From contig NZ_CP013611.1 of NCBI RefSeq assembly GCF_001482385.1, positions 4,223,501 to 4,287,500 of the forward strand: DNA of 64,000 nucleotides. Direction: 5' to 3'. Below are positions 25,448-34,621 of the stretch, piece by piece. How positions within the stretch are numbered: position 1 is the first letter of the stretch; each line of letters begins with the position of its first letter. The notes below the pieces were generated by a model that did not search any database, was not told the DNA's origin, and saw nothing but the letters and a program-made list of their open reading frames with translations. Origin of the DNA: Pseudoalteromonas rubra. Its GTDB lineage: Bacteria; Pseudomonadota; Gammaproteobacteria; Enterobacterales; Alteromonadaceae. The position numbers and the translations under genes are program-made.

Positions 25448-28400
25448 TTAATCCTGGCCGCGGTTAAGCCAGCGATCGGTTAGCCAGCCAGGTTTTTGGC
25501 CTCGGTTCAATGCAGCCAAAACAGTAATGGCGCGTTCCGGGGTGATCCGCTGCGATGCAATGTCCTCATACACCTGCTGTGCGGTTTTCTTGCGCTTAAC
25601 GGCGGCGCCAGCATCCAGAAAAGACTCCACCACTTGTAGTATAAAACGCGTAAAACCAGGTAAATTTTCAGGGCCCGCGGTTTGATCATTACTGGCACTT
25701 TGTTGAGTGAGGCGTTCAGCCAGATGACTGAGTTCGGCCTGGGCAAATTCGCTTTGCGCCTGTGGTAGCTTACTCAGGGTTTGCAGCATCTTGGAGAAAT
25801 AGTCTCGCTCGATACGATTGACCTTATCAAGTTGCGTCAGCTTGTTCAGGTCGCGCCGAAACTGAGCATGGCTTATCTGAGGTTCGAGTAGTCGTTCACA
25901 GCTGGCATGCAGCGTATGCCAGTGTTGCCAGGCATAGACGTAATTGAGCCCGGGGCCTTTGATATTTTGCATGCCCACAATTAACTGATGTTGTCCGGCT
26001 AGCCCCAGGCGAGCGATACGGTTGGTCAGGTCGTCTGCAGTGATATGGGGGTTATCCAGCAGCAATAACTTGCTATTCAGGATGCTGCTCAGCACATGTT
26101 CCAGCTGTTTCTGGTGGCTAGTTAAATCCTCCAGGTTCAACAGTGATTGGGCCAGTTGCCAGTTTTGTATTCTGAGTTGAATAATGCGTTGCTGTACTTT
26201 AGCTTCAATATGCTCGGTCAGTGCAAGACCCAGCAAATCCTCATCGTACAGGTGTGCGGTTTCGAGCCAGGGAGTGTCTAACAGGGCGTTTAGCTGGTCA
26301 ATATAATGCTCCGGGCTTGCATTATACTTCCACTGAGTCAGCAGGCGCATCAAATCTTGTTTGTCGTTATTGCCAATTAGTCGGCTTAAACGGGTATTCA
26401 GTGCCTGATCCAGATAGGCCTCAAAGCCATCGACATTACTACCAATCACCACTATATGATCAAAACTCAGATCTTCAATCAACAGTTGCGCAAAGACCTT
26501 AGAGCGTGCAACCCGGTCATTGCGGTTATTGAGCAGGGCGATGGTTTGTGTCTCGGGTTTGTCGTTGAGCTCAAATAGACCAAGGCGACGCCAGTTTTCC
26601 AGTGTGGCAAGGCGTTCATTGGCTGACATACTGTTGACAAACGACTGGGTCAGGTGATCCACCGGAGCTTTGGTAAAGTGTTGTAATACACCGACATCTG
26701 GCACAATACGCTCAGCGGTTTCTTTGTAGACATAGTCTTTGTCTATGCCAATGTACTGGGCCATTTTGCATACCAAAGCGATATTATCAGGGTGTTCTTC
26801 ATAGGGATATAAAGCACGGACATCCGGGGTGATCTGAAACCCTTCTCCCCAGTGCAGCTGGATCAGGGTCGATTGCTTGTGCTCGGCCGCCCGGTTGAGG
26901 ATGGGGGCCATGGTTTGCTCAGCGGTGAAAATCTGAGTGTGGCTGCCAATAAAAGCGGCCATTTCTTGCGCCACATCAACACCGCTCGGACCCAGGATAT
27001 CCTCGTGATCCGGGTAGGTATTAGTAATGGTGGTGAAGTTATCCCGCATCCAGCGGCGTAGGATCCGGACATACCTGGGTGTCAGGCCCATGCACTCCCA
27101 TAAAAAGACATCAGCGCGCACCGAGCGGGCAAAGGCAAGGACATCACTTTGTTCCCAGATACTGGCTTTGTCGAAAGGTCGGAACAAGGGGAGCTCATAT
27201 TGCTCTCCGGAGCTGCGCGCGAAAATCATCATGGCTTCACAGCCTGTGGTTTTGGTGACTACGCGCAGCGCCAGGCTACTGAACAGTGCCGCTTTTATTC
27301 GTTCTGTGCCGGATTTTCCTCGTGTACCCCAGCCACCTATGGTGACTGGGATCTTAGCGCGATTAGTGCGAATTTTTCGATTCAGGCGAACGTGTCTCAT
27401 CCAGAAATAGAGGATAAAGGTCGATACAAAAAACACCAGCTGACCGATGCTATTTTGATAAATGGAATACAGATATTCTTTAAAGCTGTAACCCAAATTA
27501 ACTAACACACCCGGCACGCCGGCACGGGCGAACAAGTTGGCAATACCGGACTCAACCTCAAACGAACAATCCAGCTCACTGCCATAGGGTTTAAACTCCA
27601 GACCAAAGCCGAGTTTGCGAATTCGGGCCAGGTAGTTTTGCTGTTCAAGCATATTCCCTTTTCGTAAGCCATCTATGTCGGCGTACTGAACCGACAATTG
27701 CCAGTAAGCACGAACACGCTGCCACAGGTGCTTAGGTGGTGTCACGATTAAAATACCGTCGGGCGTGTAACTTTTTTTACTGGCTTTGATGTTATCCTGG
27801 CTCAGCACAGACAGCAGATAGTCGGGCAACGGCAAATGAGGGCGTGCACTGGCTTCCTTGAGATGATAAAGCGCTTCGCCGGGCACATTGGTTGCACTGA
27901 TCTCTGCGGTGGTGCAACTGGGCACATGTAGTTGTGCCGACGGGATTTTGGCACTGGTATGGCTAAAGCTTTGACGTTTATCGGTGCTTGGCGTAAAAAA
28001 CTCATGCCATACACGCCAAAAACGGCGACGACGTTTGTAGCCAATAACCACTCGCCAGCCTTGTTTGTCCTGATATGCGTTAAAGCTTTGCTCATGCTGC
28101 GCCAGCATACTGAGTGCGCGGCCTAGTGTGTCCTGGTCGATATCACCAGGCAAATAAACGGTTTCGTGCTCAGCCACGCGCTGGGCAAGTTGTACATGCA
28201 GGCTTTGCTGGGTGAAGCTGAATAATTGCTCGCGGGTTCGCGTAATGTAGCGCCGCACGGCCAGGTCGGGCTCATGCTCCAGTGCCTGATTCAATACACC
28301 TATATAGCGTTGCATCAACACCGCATCTTGATTGTTTGAGGTATCGTCCAGTGTCGCTTCAACGGCCTCATTGAGCATGAGCCTGGGACTTTGTTCTAAC

Positions 28401-29557
28401 AGTATCCGCTTAACTTCCAGGCACTCCTCACCCAGGAGGTGGGTACACCATAACCCAAATGCATACCTGCTAGCAGAAAAACGGGCAGCGGTAAGCTGCT
28501 TAACCAGGGTGAAACGCACCGCATTGGCAGTTTCATCCTTAAAACGTTTTTCAAGTATCTCCCTGGCCAGCGCATCGGGCAGATTGCGCAGTTGCTCAAT
28601 ACACACTTGTCGTACCCGGGCAAATGGATGCTTCGCCAATTCCCGGAGCAATGGAATATCCCGTTCTTCCAGGGGATATTTATTGGCGAGGATACGAGGC
28701 ATCGCAGCGACAATAAACAGCTGATCGCTGTGCTTCTGTGCTGGTGTAGTGCCACTGAGGCTTGCTTCCACATAGGCCCACATGTAACTGCGCACAAAGG
28801 TCGGACGCTGGTGGATCAGAATTTCCAGGATATCCACTACGGCCTGATAGGGCGTATTCTCTGCATCAAGCAACTCGATGAGCTCAGCAACCAGCTCGCC
28901 GTCCAGGTCCGGATCGGCTTTACATTCATTGATCACCGAAACCTGATTAACCAGCGCACGGATCATCCCATGGCGCACATGTGCATTGTTGCTGGTGGCC
29001 ATCAGCCTCAGGAAGAAAGGTTGCAGGTCCAGTTTTTTCCGGGCCTCATCCAGGTTATCTTGCGACAACCTGAGGTAACGAATGGTGAGTGCCCCCAGTT
29101 TGGCGATAAGAAACCGCAGATCCTGCTCTAAATCAGCAACTAAGGTCTGATAGCGACCGATAACGGCACCTTCATCAAACCAGCGTGAGAATGCCTGTTT
29201 ATCTTTTTGCAGTTGCGTGCCTGAGGCCCCCAGTGTTTCAGCATATTTGAGGATATGCAGTTGTTTTTCCGTGGCCAGCTCTGCCTTGCCTAGGCGTTCC
29301 ACAAACGACTGATAGTCGGCGTCGTGACCCTGGAGCTGTTCATGCAGGCGCTCAATTTTGTGGCGTAAAAAAGCAATGGTCTGCAGCAGCTGCCAGTAGC
29401 TCAGTTGCTCGTCTTTTGGCTGGTTTTGTAACAGCTCCCAGCCAGTCAACTCCTCGAGCAACTGATGGTACTTATGGCGGTGCAGATTGAGCCAGAACTG
29501 TTCTGTATCGGCAAATAAGATAGCCTGAAGCTGAGTTTTTAATCGATTATTGGCCAT
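25448..29557 (-). CDS. CapB/PgsB-like poly-gamma-glutamate-type synthetase with large N-terminal extension
   Basis: A 1369-residue protein, about three times the length of Bacillus PgsB/CapB (~390-460). Residues 1-600 are mostly helical, with HEAT-like pairs (about 170-440). A hydrophobic segment lies near 704-721 (IGQLVFFVSTFILYFWM). The Mur-ligase-type amide ligase core follows: P-loop GGWGTRGKSGTERI (741-754), KTTGCEAMMIF (769-779), WECMGLTPRYVRIL (820-833), TNTYPDHEDILGP (845-857) and LLNNRNDRVARSKVF (1009-1022), all equivalents of CapB/PgsB blocks. About 350 further helical residues follow. In the known system CapB activates and ligates glutamate with ATP at the membrane. The substrate here is unproven. 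It is the last gene of the operon and overlaps the previous one by 11 bases. Confidence 0.82.
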   Translation of the reverse strand: MANNRLKTQLQAILFADTEQFWLNLHRHKYHQLLEELTGWELLQNQPKDEQLSYWQLLQTIAFLRHKIERLHEQLQGHDADYQSFVERLGKAELATEKQLHILKYAETLGASGTQLQKDKQAFSRWFDEGAVIGRYQTLVADLEQDLRFLIAKLGALTIRYLRLSQDNLDEARKKLDLQPFFLRLMATSNNAHVRHGMIRALVNQVSVINECKADPDLDGELVAELIELLDAENTPYQAVVDILEILIHQRPTFVRSYMWAYVEASLSGTTPAQKHSDQLFIVAAMPRILANKYPLEERDIPLLRELAKHPFARVRQVCIEQLRNLPDALAREILEKRFKDETANAVRFTLVKQLTAARFSASRYAFGLWCTHLLGEECLEVKRILLEQSPRLMLNEAVEATLDDTSNNQDAVLMQRYIGVLNQALEHEPDLAVRRYITRTREQLFSFTQQSLHVQLAQRVAEHETVYLPGDIDQDTLGRALSMLAQHEQSFNAYQDKQGWRVVIGYKRRRRFWRVWHEFFTPSTDKRQSFSHTSAKIPSAQLHVPSCTTAEISATNVPGEALYHLKEASARPHLPLPDYLLSVLSQDNIKASKKSYTPDGILIVTPPKHLWQRVRAYWQLSVQYADIDGLRKGNMLEQQNYLARIRKLGFGLEFKPYGSELDCSFEVESGIANLFARAGVPGVLVNLGYSFKEYLYSIYQNSIGQLVFFVSTFILYFWMRHVRLNRKIRTNRAKIPVTIGGWGTRGKSGTERIKAALFSSLALRVVTKTTGCEAMMIFARSSGEQYELPLFRPFDKASIWEQSDVLAFARSVRADVFLWECMGLTPRYVRILRRWMRDNFTTITNTYPDHEDILGPSGVDVAQEMAAFIGSHTQIFTAEQTMAPILNRAAEHKQSTLIQLHWGEGFQITPDVRALYPYEEHPDNIALVCKMAQYIGIDKDYVYKETAERIVPDVGVLQHFTKAPVDHLTQSFVNSMSANERLATLENWRRLGLFELNDKPETQTIALLNNRNDRVARSKVFAQLLIEDLSFDHIVVIGSNVDGFEAYLDQALNTRLSRLIGNNDKQDLMRLLTQWKYNASPEHYIDQLNALLDTPWLETAHLYDEDLLGLALTEHIEAKVQQRIIQLRIQNWQLAQSLLNLEDLTSHQKQLEHVLSSILNSKLLLLDNPHITADDLTNRIARLGLAGQHQLIVGMQNIKGPGLNYVYAWQHWHTLHASCERLLEPQISHAQFRRDLNKLTQLDKVNRIERDYFSKMLQTLSKLPQAQSEFAQAELSHLAERLTQQSASNDQTAGPENLPGFTRFILQVVESFLDAGAAVKRKKTAQQVYEDIASQRITPERAITVLAALNRGQKPGWLTDRWLNRGQD

Positions 29558-32500
29558 ACAGGTCCTGCTCTAAGAAATGCGTCAGTTGCAGCGATTCAAA
29601 AATGATTTCATCGTGTGCAAACGGGTCAAAGCCACTGCGTTGTAAATTACCCAAAGTTACTTCAAAACGAATGCTGTGGTTATTTCTAAACCAGTCTTGG
29701 GTCCAGCTCAGGCTGATCCAGCCCGCGGTGTGTTCGCTGAAGTCAAACAAGGTTTGCCAGCCCAATGTCGTCAGATACTGCCAGGTTGCATTTGGCCGGT
29801 GGTCATCGGCAAACACGTAGCTGCTGCTTAGCCCGGCAGAGAAAATATGGCCCTGATAATATTGCTGCCAGACCCCACTTAAAGAAGCGACGTCCAGTGA
29901 TGTCCAGTCTGAATTAGAGGTGGTCGTCAGCTGGGCGCTGAGCTGGCTGTCTACTTTACTCTGGTGGCGGATGCGATAACCCCCACGCCAGCCATCGCTG
30001 TGATTGTAGCGATAAAAGTTGAACATGGCATTGCTAATGGTTTCGTCCGCCAGATATTCTTCTTTATCAATGCTGGTGTAGTAATAAAAAGGCTGCCACC
30101 ACCACTGATGACGCCAGTGTTGATCCTCTCGCCAAATTTCCCCGATCGCAACAGCCCATTGACTGGTCAGGTGGGTTTCTCGACTCAGTGGTGACTCCTG
30201 CCAGCGATTATACCACTGTGCTTTGGCAAACCAGTCGTCTTCATCGTCAAGCCAGTCATACAAACCATTGATACTAAAAGACGGTTCGCTGGTGTTGTTC
30301 AGGCGAAAAAAGCTCTCCAGTCGATACCAGTGCTGTTTATAACGGTTACGCAGCCGAATACCCAGATCCAGCGTGTGCTCTGAGCCAAGCGGCTCACTGC
30401 TTTGATAGATACCATCACGGTTATACTGCATCACCCCTTCAACGTGTGTGAGGTTCCCATCGGCCTGCATAATGGCTTGATGATAGGTGTTCTCATTCCT
30501 GGTATATACGAGTTCTGGCTGGGCCACTCTGTAGGGCTGAACAGGAGGTGCCACGGCCAGCTTATGGCGATTGGGGTCCAGCTGCCAGCGATAGAATCTG
30601 GCCAGACTCGCGGTTTGTGATGCCAGGGTGAGTAAACCGGCGGGGTAAAATCCGGATTGTTCGCGGCGTGCTCCTTGTTCCACAAACTCCAGTTTGAGTA
30701 CCGCATCTTTACTGAGTTTTGCCGTGATCGGATTGGCCTCGTCACCATAATAAAAGAGCTGCTCGGTAGCCAGCTCAATGGCCTGCCAGCGGCCCTGCTG
30801 ATAGGCTTCGACCCCAACGCTGAGTAATTGTGCGGCAAAGGGGTTAAGCCAGCGCAATGTCAGGCCCGGAGCACTCAGATCTGCGCGGGTTAACCCAAGT
30901 TCACTGCGGTTGTCATCGAGTCGCCACAGCAGGTTGCCTCCAGCACGGTCAATACTGATCTGCGGGCGCTGATGTTGTTGTAGTAATTCGGCATTAGCAA
31001 AATGGAAGACTAATCTGACTTGCATTGATTGTAATTCGCTCAGGTTCAGCGCCAGGCTATGATTAGGGCGCAAGATCAGTCCAGGCAATGCATCGTCGCG
31101 GCTGGTATGGCGGCTAAATTGTTCAGCGGCGCTGCGCTTTAACAGTGCTGATAAGTCGATAAGCTGAGTGCCAGCATAATTTTGATAGTGATTAAATGCT
31201 TCCCAGTGGCCAAAGCTCTGAATACGGCCATACAGTGTAGCCAGTGACTCTGCTGGGGTTTGCTGCATTAATCGGGCTGATAAAGCCGTGAACTCATGCT
31301 CACTGAGTGACTGAGTTTCAAGTCGTAACAGCGCATTGAGCAGCAGATCGCGCTGTGCGACGACAGAGCTTGTGCTGCCCAGTGGTGTTTGATAGAGCAG
31401 GGACATAAAGTCTTCCTGCCACAGTGTCCCAGCCAGATCCAGAGCGTTGGTAATATTGTGTGAGGGAGGCAAAGCACTGAACTGAAGCAACAGCAGTTTT
31501 TCGCTGCTCAGGGTCAGTTGTTCGCCGGCACTCAGCGCAAAGTAACCGGTACTGGCAATAGACAGGCGAGGTTGATCGTCCTCATCAATGCGCAACACGG
31601 TTGTCGCAGGCACGTCATCAAATATCGGCATGATTTTACGCAGCTCAGCCTGATGGGCATGTAACCAGGATAACTGGCTTTGCTCTGTTTCAATGGTTTT
31701 AGATCGAGCGCTGACTCTGATCACCATGGGCTGGTGGGCTGTGATTGTAAGAGGTTCATCCGCCAGTGGGTAGGCGGTGGTGTTACTGGTTTCGCTGAGC
31801 ACAGTGCTGACGCCATGATGGCGCAGAGAATAATCAAGCACGGGCGGGTTGCTGGCAGGGTGTGTATAACCGAGTTGCGCACTAAGCGGTTGCAGTGTGT
31901 CATTGTCGTTGCGTATGTCATGGCCCAGCCACAGTGCATACAGGTCTTGCTTGAGCTCAGCAAAACTGCTGATCAGTGCAGCCCGACACTCAGGTAAGGC
32001 GTTGCGCCACAGGCTGCATAACCCAATAACACTTTGAATTTCTTTTTCTTTTTGATAATTCACCAACAGTTGCTGGGCTGCATAACGTTGCAGCTCTGGG
32101 TATGGATGACTGAGCAGGGCACCCAGATAGCGCAGAGCGGTATTATGTTCACCCAGTGTCCAAAATGCGCTCAGACGTAACTGCCAGGCTCGGATCGCAA
32201 CCTCTTCATGAGGGCTGGTGATCAGTGTTTTCAGCAAAGGCAACGCCTGTTGAGGGTCCTGATTGACCAGCATTTCGGCCTCACCCAGGCGAAAGTGCCA
32301 GTGGCTGGCGCTGAGGCTGGTTGTGGTGTCTGCCTGCTGTGGGCGAGCGAGCACAAACCGGGATTGGGCTTGCTGATAGCTGTGACCCAGGCGTTGTAGC
32401 TGTTGTTCCAGACGATAAGCAATAGCGGGGCTTTTGTCTTCAAGCAAGCCTGGGCGCTGATATAAAACGGCGTTGTTCGGCAAAGCTTGCAGCTCTCTGA

Positions 32501-33875
32501 CTCGTATTGCCAGGTCTACCTGGGCATCGTCACTAATCGTTACACTGACCTGACTGGCATCCAAAGGCAGAGGTAATGAAATCAAAGTAAAGCGCTTAGA
32601 CGGCAGCAGGTTTATTGTGTGCCGATAACTGTCAATGACCAGTGTCAGCTCTGCGGCATTGGTGCTGCGGGTATACAGTCTGAGCGTATCAGACAAGCGT
32701 GGTTGTTCAGGTAATTCAAACTGCACGGCGCCTGACACCGCATGATAGTGCAACGTTTGACGCTGCTCGGTGGCAAACAAGCGATCTATAGCCGGGCGAT
32801 AAGCATGCACAACGCTTTGCTCACTGAAATGGCTGGTGAACGCATTGTCTGATTTCTTGGGTAATAAAAAGCGCACAGTGCCCAGCGTATCCTGAAGCTC
32901 GGACAGGCGTTGTCGTTCAAGCGTACTGGCCAGTGCGATATCGGCCGAGTGCAGCGATGAAATGTCATGGTGCTGGTAAACCTGTTCGAGGTGCCACTGT
33001 AAATTATCCGTCCAGTAGGGGTTAAACAAAGGTTCCGGCCAGGTTTGTGCCGCGTCGGTATCGTACAGCCCTCGTTCCATGCGGACCAAATTCAGTAAAG
33101 TGTCACCCTGAGCTTCAATACGCAGGTAGTTTCCTGCCTCAACGGCTATGAAATCACTGCTACTCAGGCCAATGATCTGATCGTTGCGTAATTTCACATC
33201 GTGAGTCAGACGGTATTTGCGCAGCTGAGGCGTAAACTCATCGGCAGGGGCGTCACTCAGCGATAGCTGACTGATGAGATCTCCATCCAGCCTGGCCGTG
33301 ACCACACCGGGCTGAGCCGGATCGGGCAGGATGCGCCGTGCGTTGAGTCTGAGTTTGGTGGCCTCAGTAAAAAATATCTGGATACTCTGCCCATCGTTTA
33401 AGCGATAGTGTGTGGTATGTGTTTGCGCTTCATACAGCTGCATTGCCGGGAGTGCTAGTTTAACGGGGATGCGAAACGGATCACGGTGTCTGTGAAACAG
33501 ACCCTGCCAGGCAGAAACGCTTTGTATTTCGTCAGTTGGATTATAAAAGCGCAGCAGGCGGGTCGTTGCAGCGGCAGGCAACTGACACTGATGCTGTTCG
33601 CAGCGCAGTTCGGATTGGGTAACGCGTTGCATGGCAAAGGGGGATTGCCCCTGCCACACTTGGATAGAATGTGGCTGGTTTTCCAGGCTTAGCCAGTGTC
33701 CGGCTGGCAGTAAAATCAAGCGTGATTGTCTGGCATCCAGGTTGACAGTTGCTGCGCTGCGATGCAATTGCAGTGTGTCCGGCTGGTACCAGCTGGGTGC
33801 ACTTTGCAGTGCTGCAGGCTTGGCTTGCGCGGGCAGCAGACAACTTATCAGAAGCAACACAATCAAATAAGGCAT
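29547..33875 (-). CDS. giant outer-membrane protein: periplasmic repeats plus C-terminal beta-barrel (putative polymer exporter)
   Basis: A 1442-residue exported protein (signal peptide MPYLIVLLLISCLLPAQA). The first ~500 residues are beta-rich. About 525-650 is a helical, TPR/HEAT-like region (ALPLLKTLITSPHEEVAIRAW, ALRYLGALLSHPYPELQRYAA). About 700-1140 is beta-rich again. The last ~290 residues are amphipathic strands rich in Trp/Tyr separated by charged turns (HWYRLESFFRLN, WFAKAQWYNRWQ, WWWQPFYYYTSI, GYRIRHQSKVDSQLSAQL), as in outer-membrane barrels. The plan, periplasmic helical repeats before a barrel, recalls PgaA of the PNAG exporter, but I see no sequence relation. Genes for CapB- and CapC-like proteins in the same operon suggest it carries the product across the outer membrane. 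Confidence 0.6.
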   Translation of the reverse strand: MPYLIVLLLISCLLPAQAKPAALQSAPSWYQPDTLQLHRSAATVNLDARQSRLILLPAGHWLSLENQPHSIQVWQGQSPFAMQRVTQSELRCEQHQCQLPAAATTRLLRFYNPTDEIQSVSAWQGLFHRHRDPFRIPVKLALPAMQLYEAQTHTTHYRLNDGQSIQIFFTEATKLRLNARRILPDPAQPGVVTARLDGDLISQLSLSDAPADEFTPQLRKYRLTHDVKLRNDQIIGLSSSDFIAVEAGNYLRIEAQGDTLLNLVRMERGLYDTDAAQTWPEPLFNPYWTDNLQWHLEQVYQHHDISSLHSADIALASTLERQRLSELQDTLGTVRFLLPKKSDNAFTSHFSEQSVVHAYRPAIDRLFATEQRQTLHYHAVSGAVQFELPEQPRLSDTLRLYTRSTNAAELTLVIDSYRHTINLLPSKRFTLISLPLPLDASQVSVTISDDAQVDLAIRVRELQALPNNAVLYQRPGLLEDKSPAIAYRLEQQLQRLGHSYQQAQSRFVLARPQQADTTTSLSASHWHFRLGEAEMLVNQDPQQALPLLKTLITSPHEEVAIRAWQLRLSAFWTLGEHNTALRYLGALLSHPYPELQRYAAQQLLVNYQKEKEIQSVIGLCSLWRNALPECRAALISSFAELKQDLYALWLGHDIRNDNDTLQPLSAQLGYTHPASNPPVLDYSLRHHGVSTVLSETSNTTAYPLADEPLTITAHQPMVIRVSARSKTIETEQSQLSWLHAHQAELRKIMPIFDDVPATTVLRIDEDDQPRLSIASTGYFALSAGEQLTLSSEKLLLLQFSALPPSHNITNALDLAGTLWQEDFMSLLYQTPLGSTSSVVAQRDLLLNALLRLETQSLSEHEFTALSARLMQQTPAESLATLYGRIQSFGHWEAFNHYQNYAGTQLIDLSALLKRSAAEQFSRHTSRDDALPGLILRPNHSLALNLSELQSMQVRLVFHFANAELLQQHQRPQISIDRAGGNLLWRLDDNRSELGLTRADLSAPGLTLRWLNPFAAQLLSVGVEAYQQGRWQAIELATEQLFYYGDEANPITAKLSKDAVLKLEFVEQGARREQSGFYPAGLLTLASQTASLARFYRWQLDPNRHKLAVAPPVQPYRVAQPELVYTRNENTYHQAIMQADGNLTHVEGVMQYNRDGIYQSSEPLGSEHTLDLGIRLRNRYKQHWYRLESFFRLNNTSEPSFSINGLYDWLDDEDDWFAKAQWYNRWQESPLSRETHLTSQWAVAIGEIWREDQHWRHQWWWQPFYYYTSIDKEEYLADETISNAMFNFYRYNHSDGWRGGYRIRHQSKVDSQLSAQLTTTSNSDWTSLDVASLSGVWQQYYQGHIFSAGLSSSYVFADDHRPNATWQYLTTLGWQTLFDFSEHTAGWISLSWTQDWFRNNHSIRFEVTLGNLQRSGFDPFAHDEIIFESLQLTHFLEQDLYGQ

Positions 33876-34621
33876 AGGGTAAACTGTTCCATAATGTCGG
33901 GCTGTGCGACCAGTCGCTCGCGCATTGGGCGGCTGATCTCAATATGAATAAAGTAGCCTGCCGGTAACCCCAGGCGGTGCATAACATTGCGTGTACCGCC
34001 TAATTCAGACACTTGCTGCGGGTACTGGTAGGTATGCTCGCTCAGTTTTGACAAACACATCTGCAATTGTGACAAAGCGTCGGTACTTTGTCTGCCCTGG
34101 CTGATAATGAATTCCGCCTGGCGTGCCTGAGGCGTGCGACGTTTGCTTTGGTTGAAACCATGTAGCTGGTAGAGGTGACTGGTTGGGTAACGTCGTGCGA
34201 ATGCTTGTGCTGCTGCAGCGTGCAAGCCACTCGGCCGATGCGAATAGTCCATGCTATATAAGTCCGGGCTGGGCGCTTTGCGGTGCTCGGTGTTGATCAC
34301 CAGCACCTGACACCGTGTGGCTAACACGGCTTTGCCTATTTTATCTGTCAGTTGGTCATGAAATTGATGTGGCACAGACAACATGCAGGCAGAGCCTTTG
34401 GGTCGGTAATATAAATTGCCGCCGCCAAATTGTGCAGAGCTGGCTTGCAGCATAACCAGGCCCGGCTGGCTGCGCAATTGCCAGGGAGGCAGCGCAGTGG
34501 GTTTTGCAAACCAGTTGTATACTTGTTGCCAGCTGGGGCTATGCAGCTCAGCGGTGTCACTGGCAAAACCTTTGCCAGTGAGGAGCATCAATAATAAAAG
34601 CAGATACGGTTTAAAATTCAT
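33863..34621 (-). CDS. periplasmic amidohydrolase-like protein of the capsule-like operon
   Basis: A 252-residue exported protein. The start is the ATG of MNFKPYLLLLLMLLTGKGFAS (signal peptide); it overlaps the previous gene by 11 bases. Conserved-looking polar motifs occur in order: VPHQFHD (about 83-89), INTEHRK (109-115), SMDYSH (123-128), QLHGF (152-156) and a late HIEISRPMRERL. This order of His/Asp/Glu motifs on a mixed fold resembles zinc amidohydrolases or carboxypeptidases of the N-formylglutamate-amidohydrolase kind, and would suit cutting gamma- or alpha-amide polymers. No family name is certain. Related but degenerate blocks occur twice in the CapC-like protein of this operon. It could trim, release or edit the polymer. 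Confidence 0.5.
   Translation of the reverse strand: MNFKPYLLLLLMLLTGKGFASDTAELHSPSWQQVYNWFAKPTALPPWQLRSQPGLVMLQASSAQFGGGNLYYRPKGSACMLSVPHQFHDQLTDKIGKAVLATRCQVLVINTEHRKAPSPDLYSMDYSHRPSGLHAAAAQAFARRYPTSHLYQLHGFNQSKRRTPQARQAEFIISQGRQSTDALSQLQMCLSKLSEHTYQYPQQVSELGGTRNVMHRLGLPAGYFIHIEISRPMRERLVAQPDIMEQFTLCLI

Noticed and set aside
25266..25451. 61-codon plus-strand frame in the region after the capsule-like operon
   Set aside because: No ribosome site, biased composition, and it spans the inverted repeat and hairpin, so it is unlikely to be a gene.
29547..33875. 1442-residue protein as a PgaA homologue
   Set aside because: Only the general plan (helical repeats then barrel) is similar; no PgaA sequence motifs or other pga genes are present.
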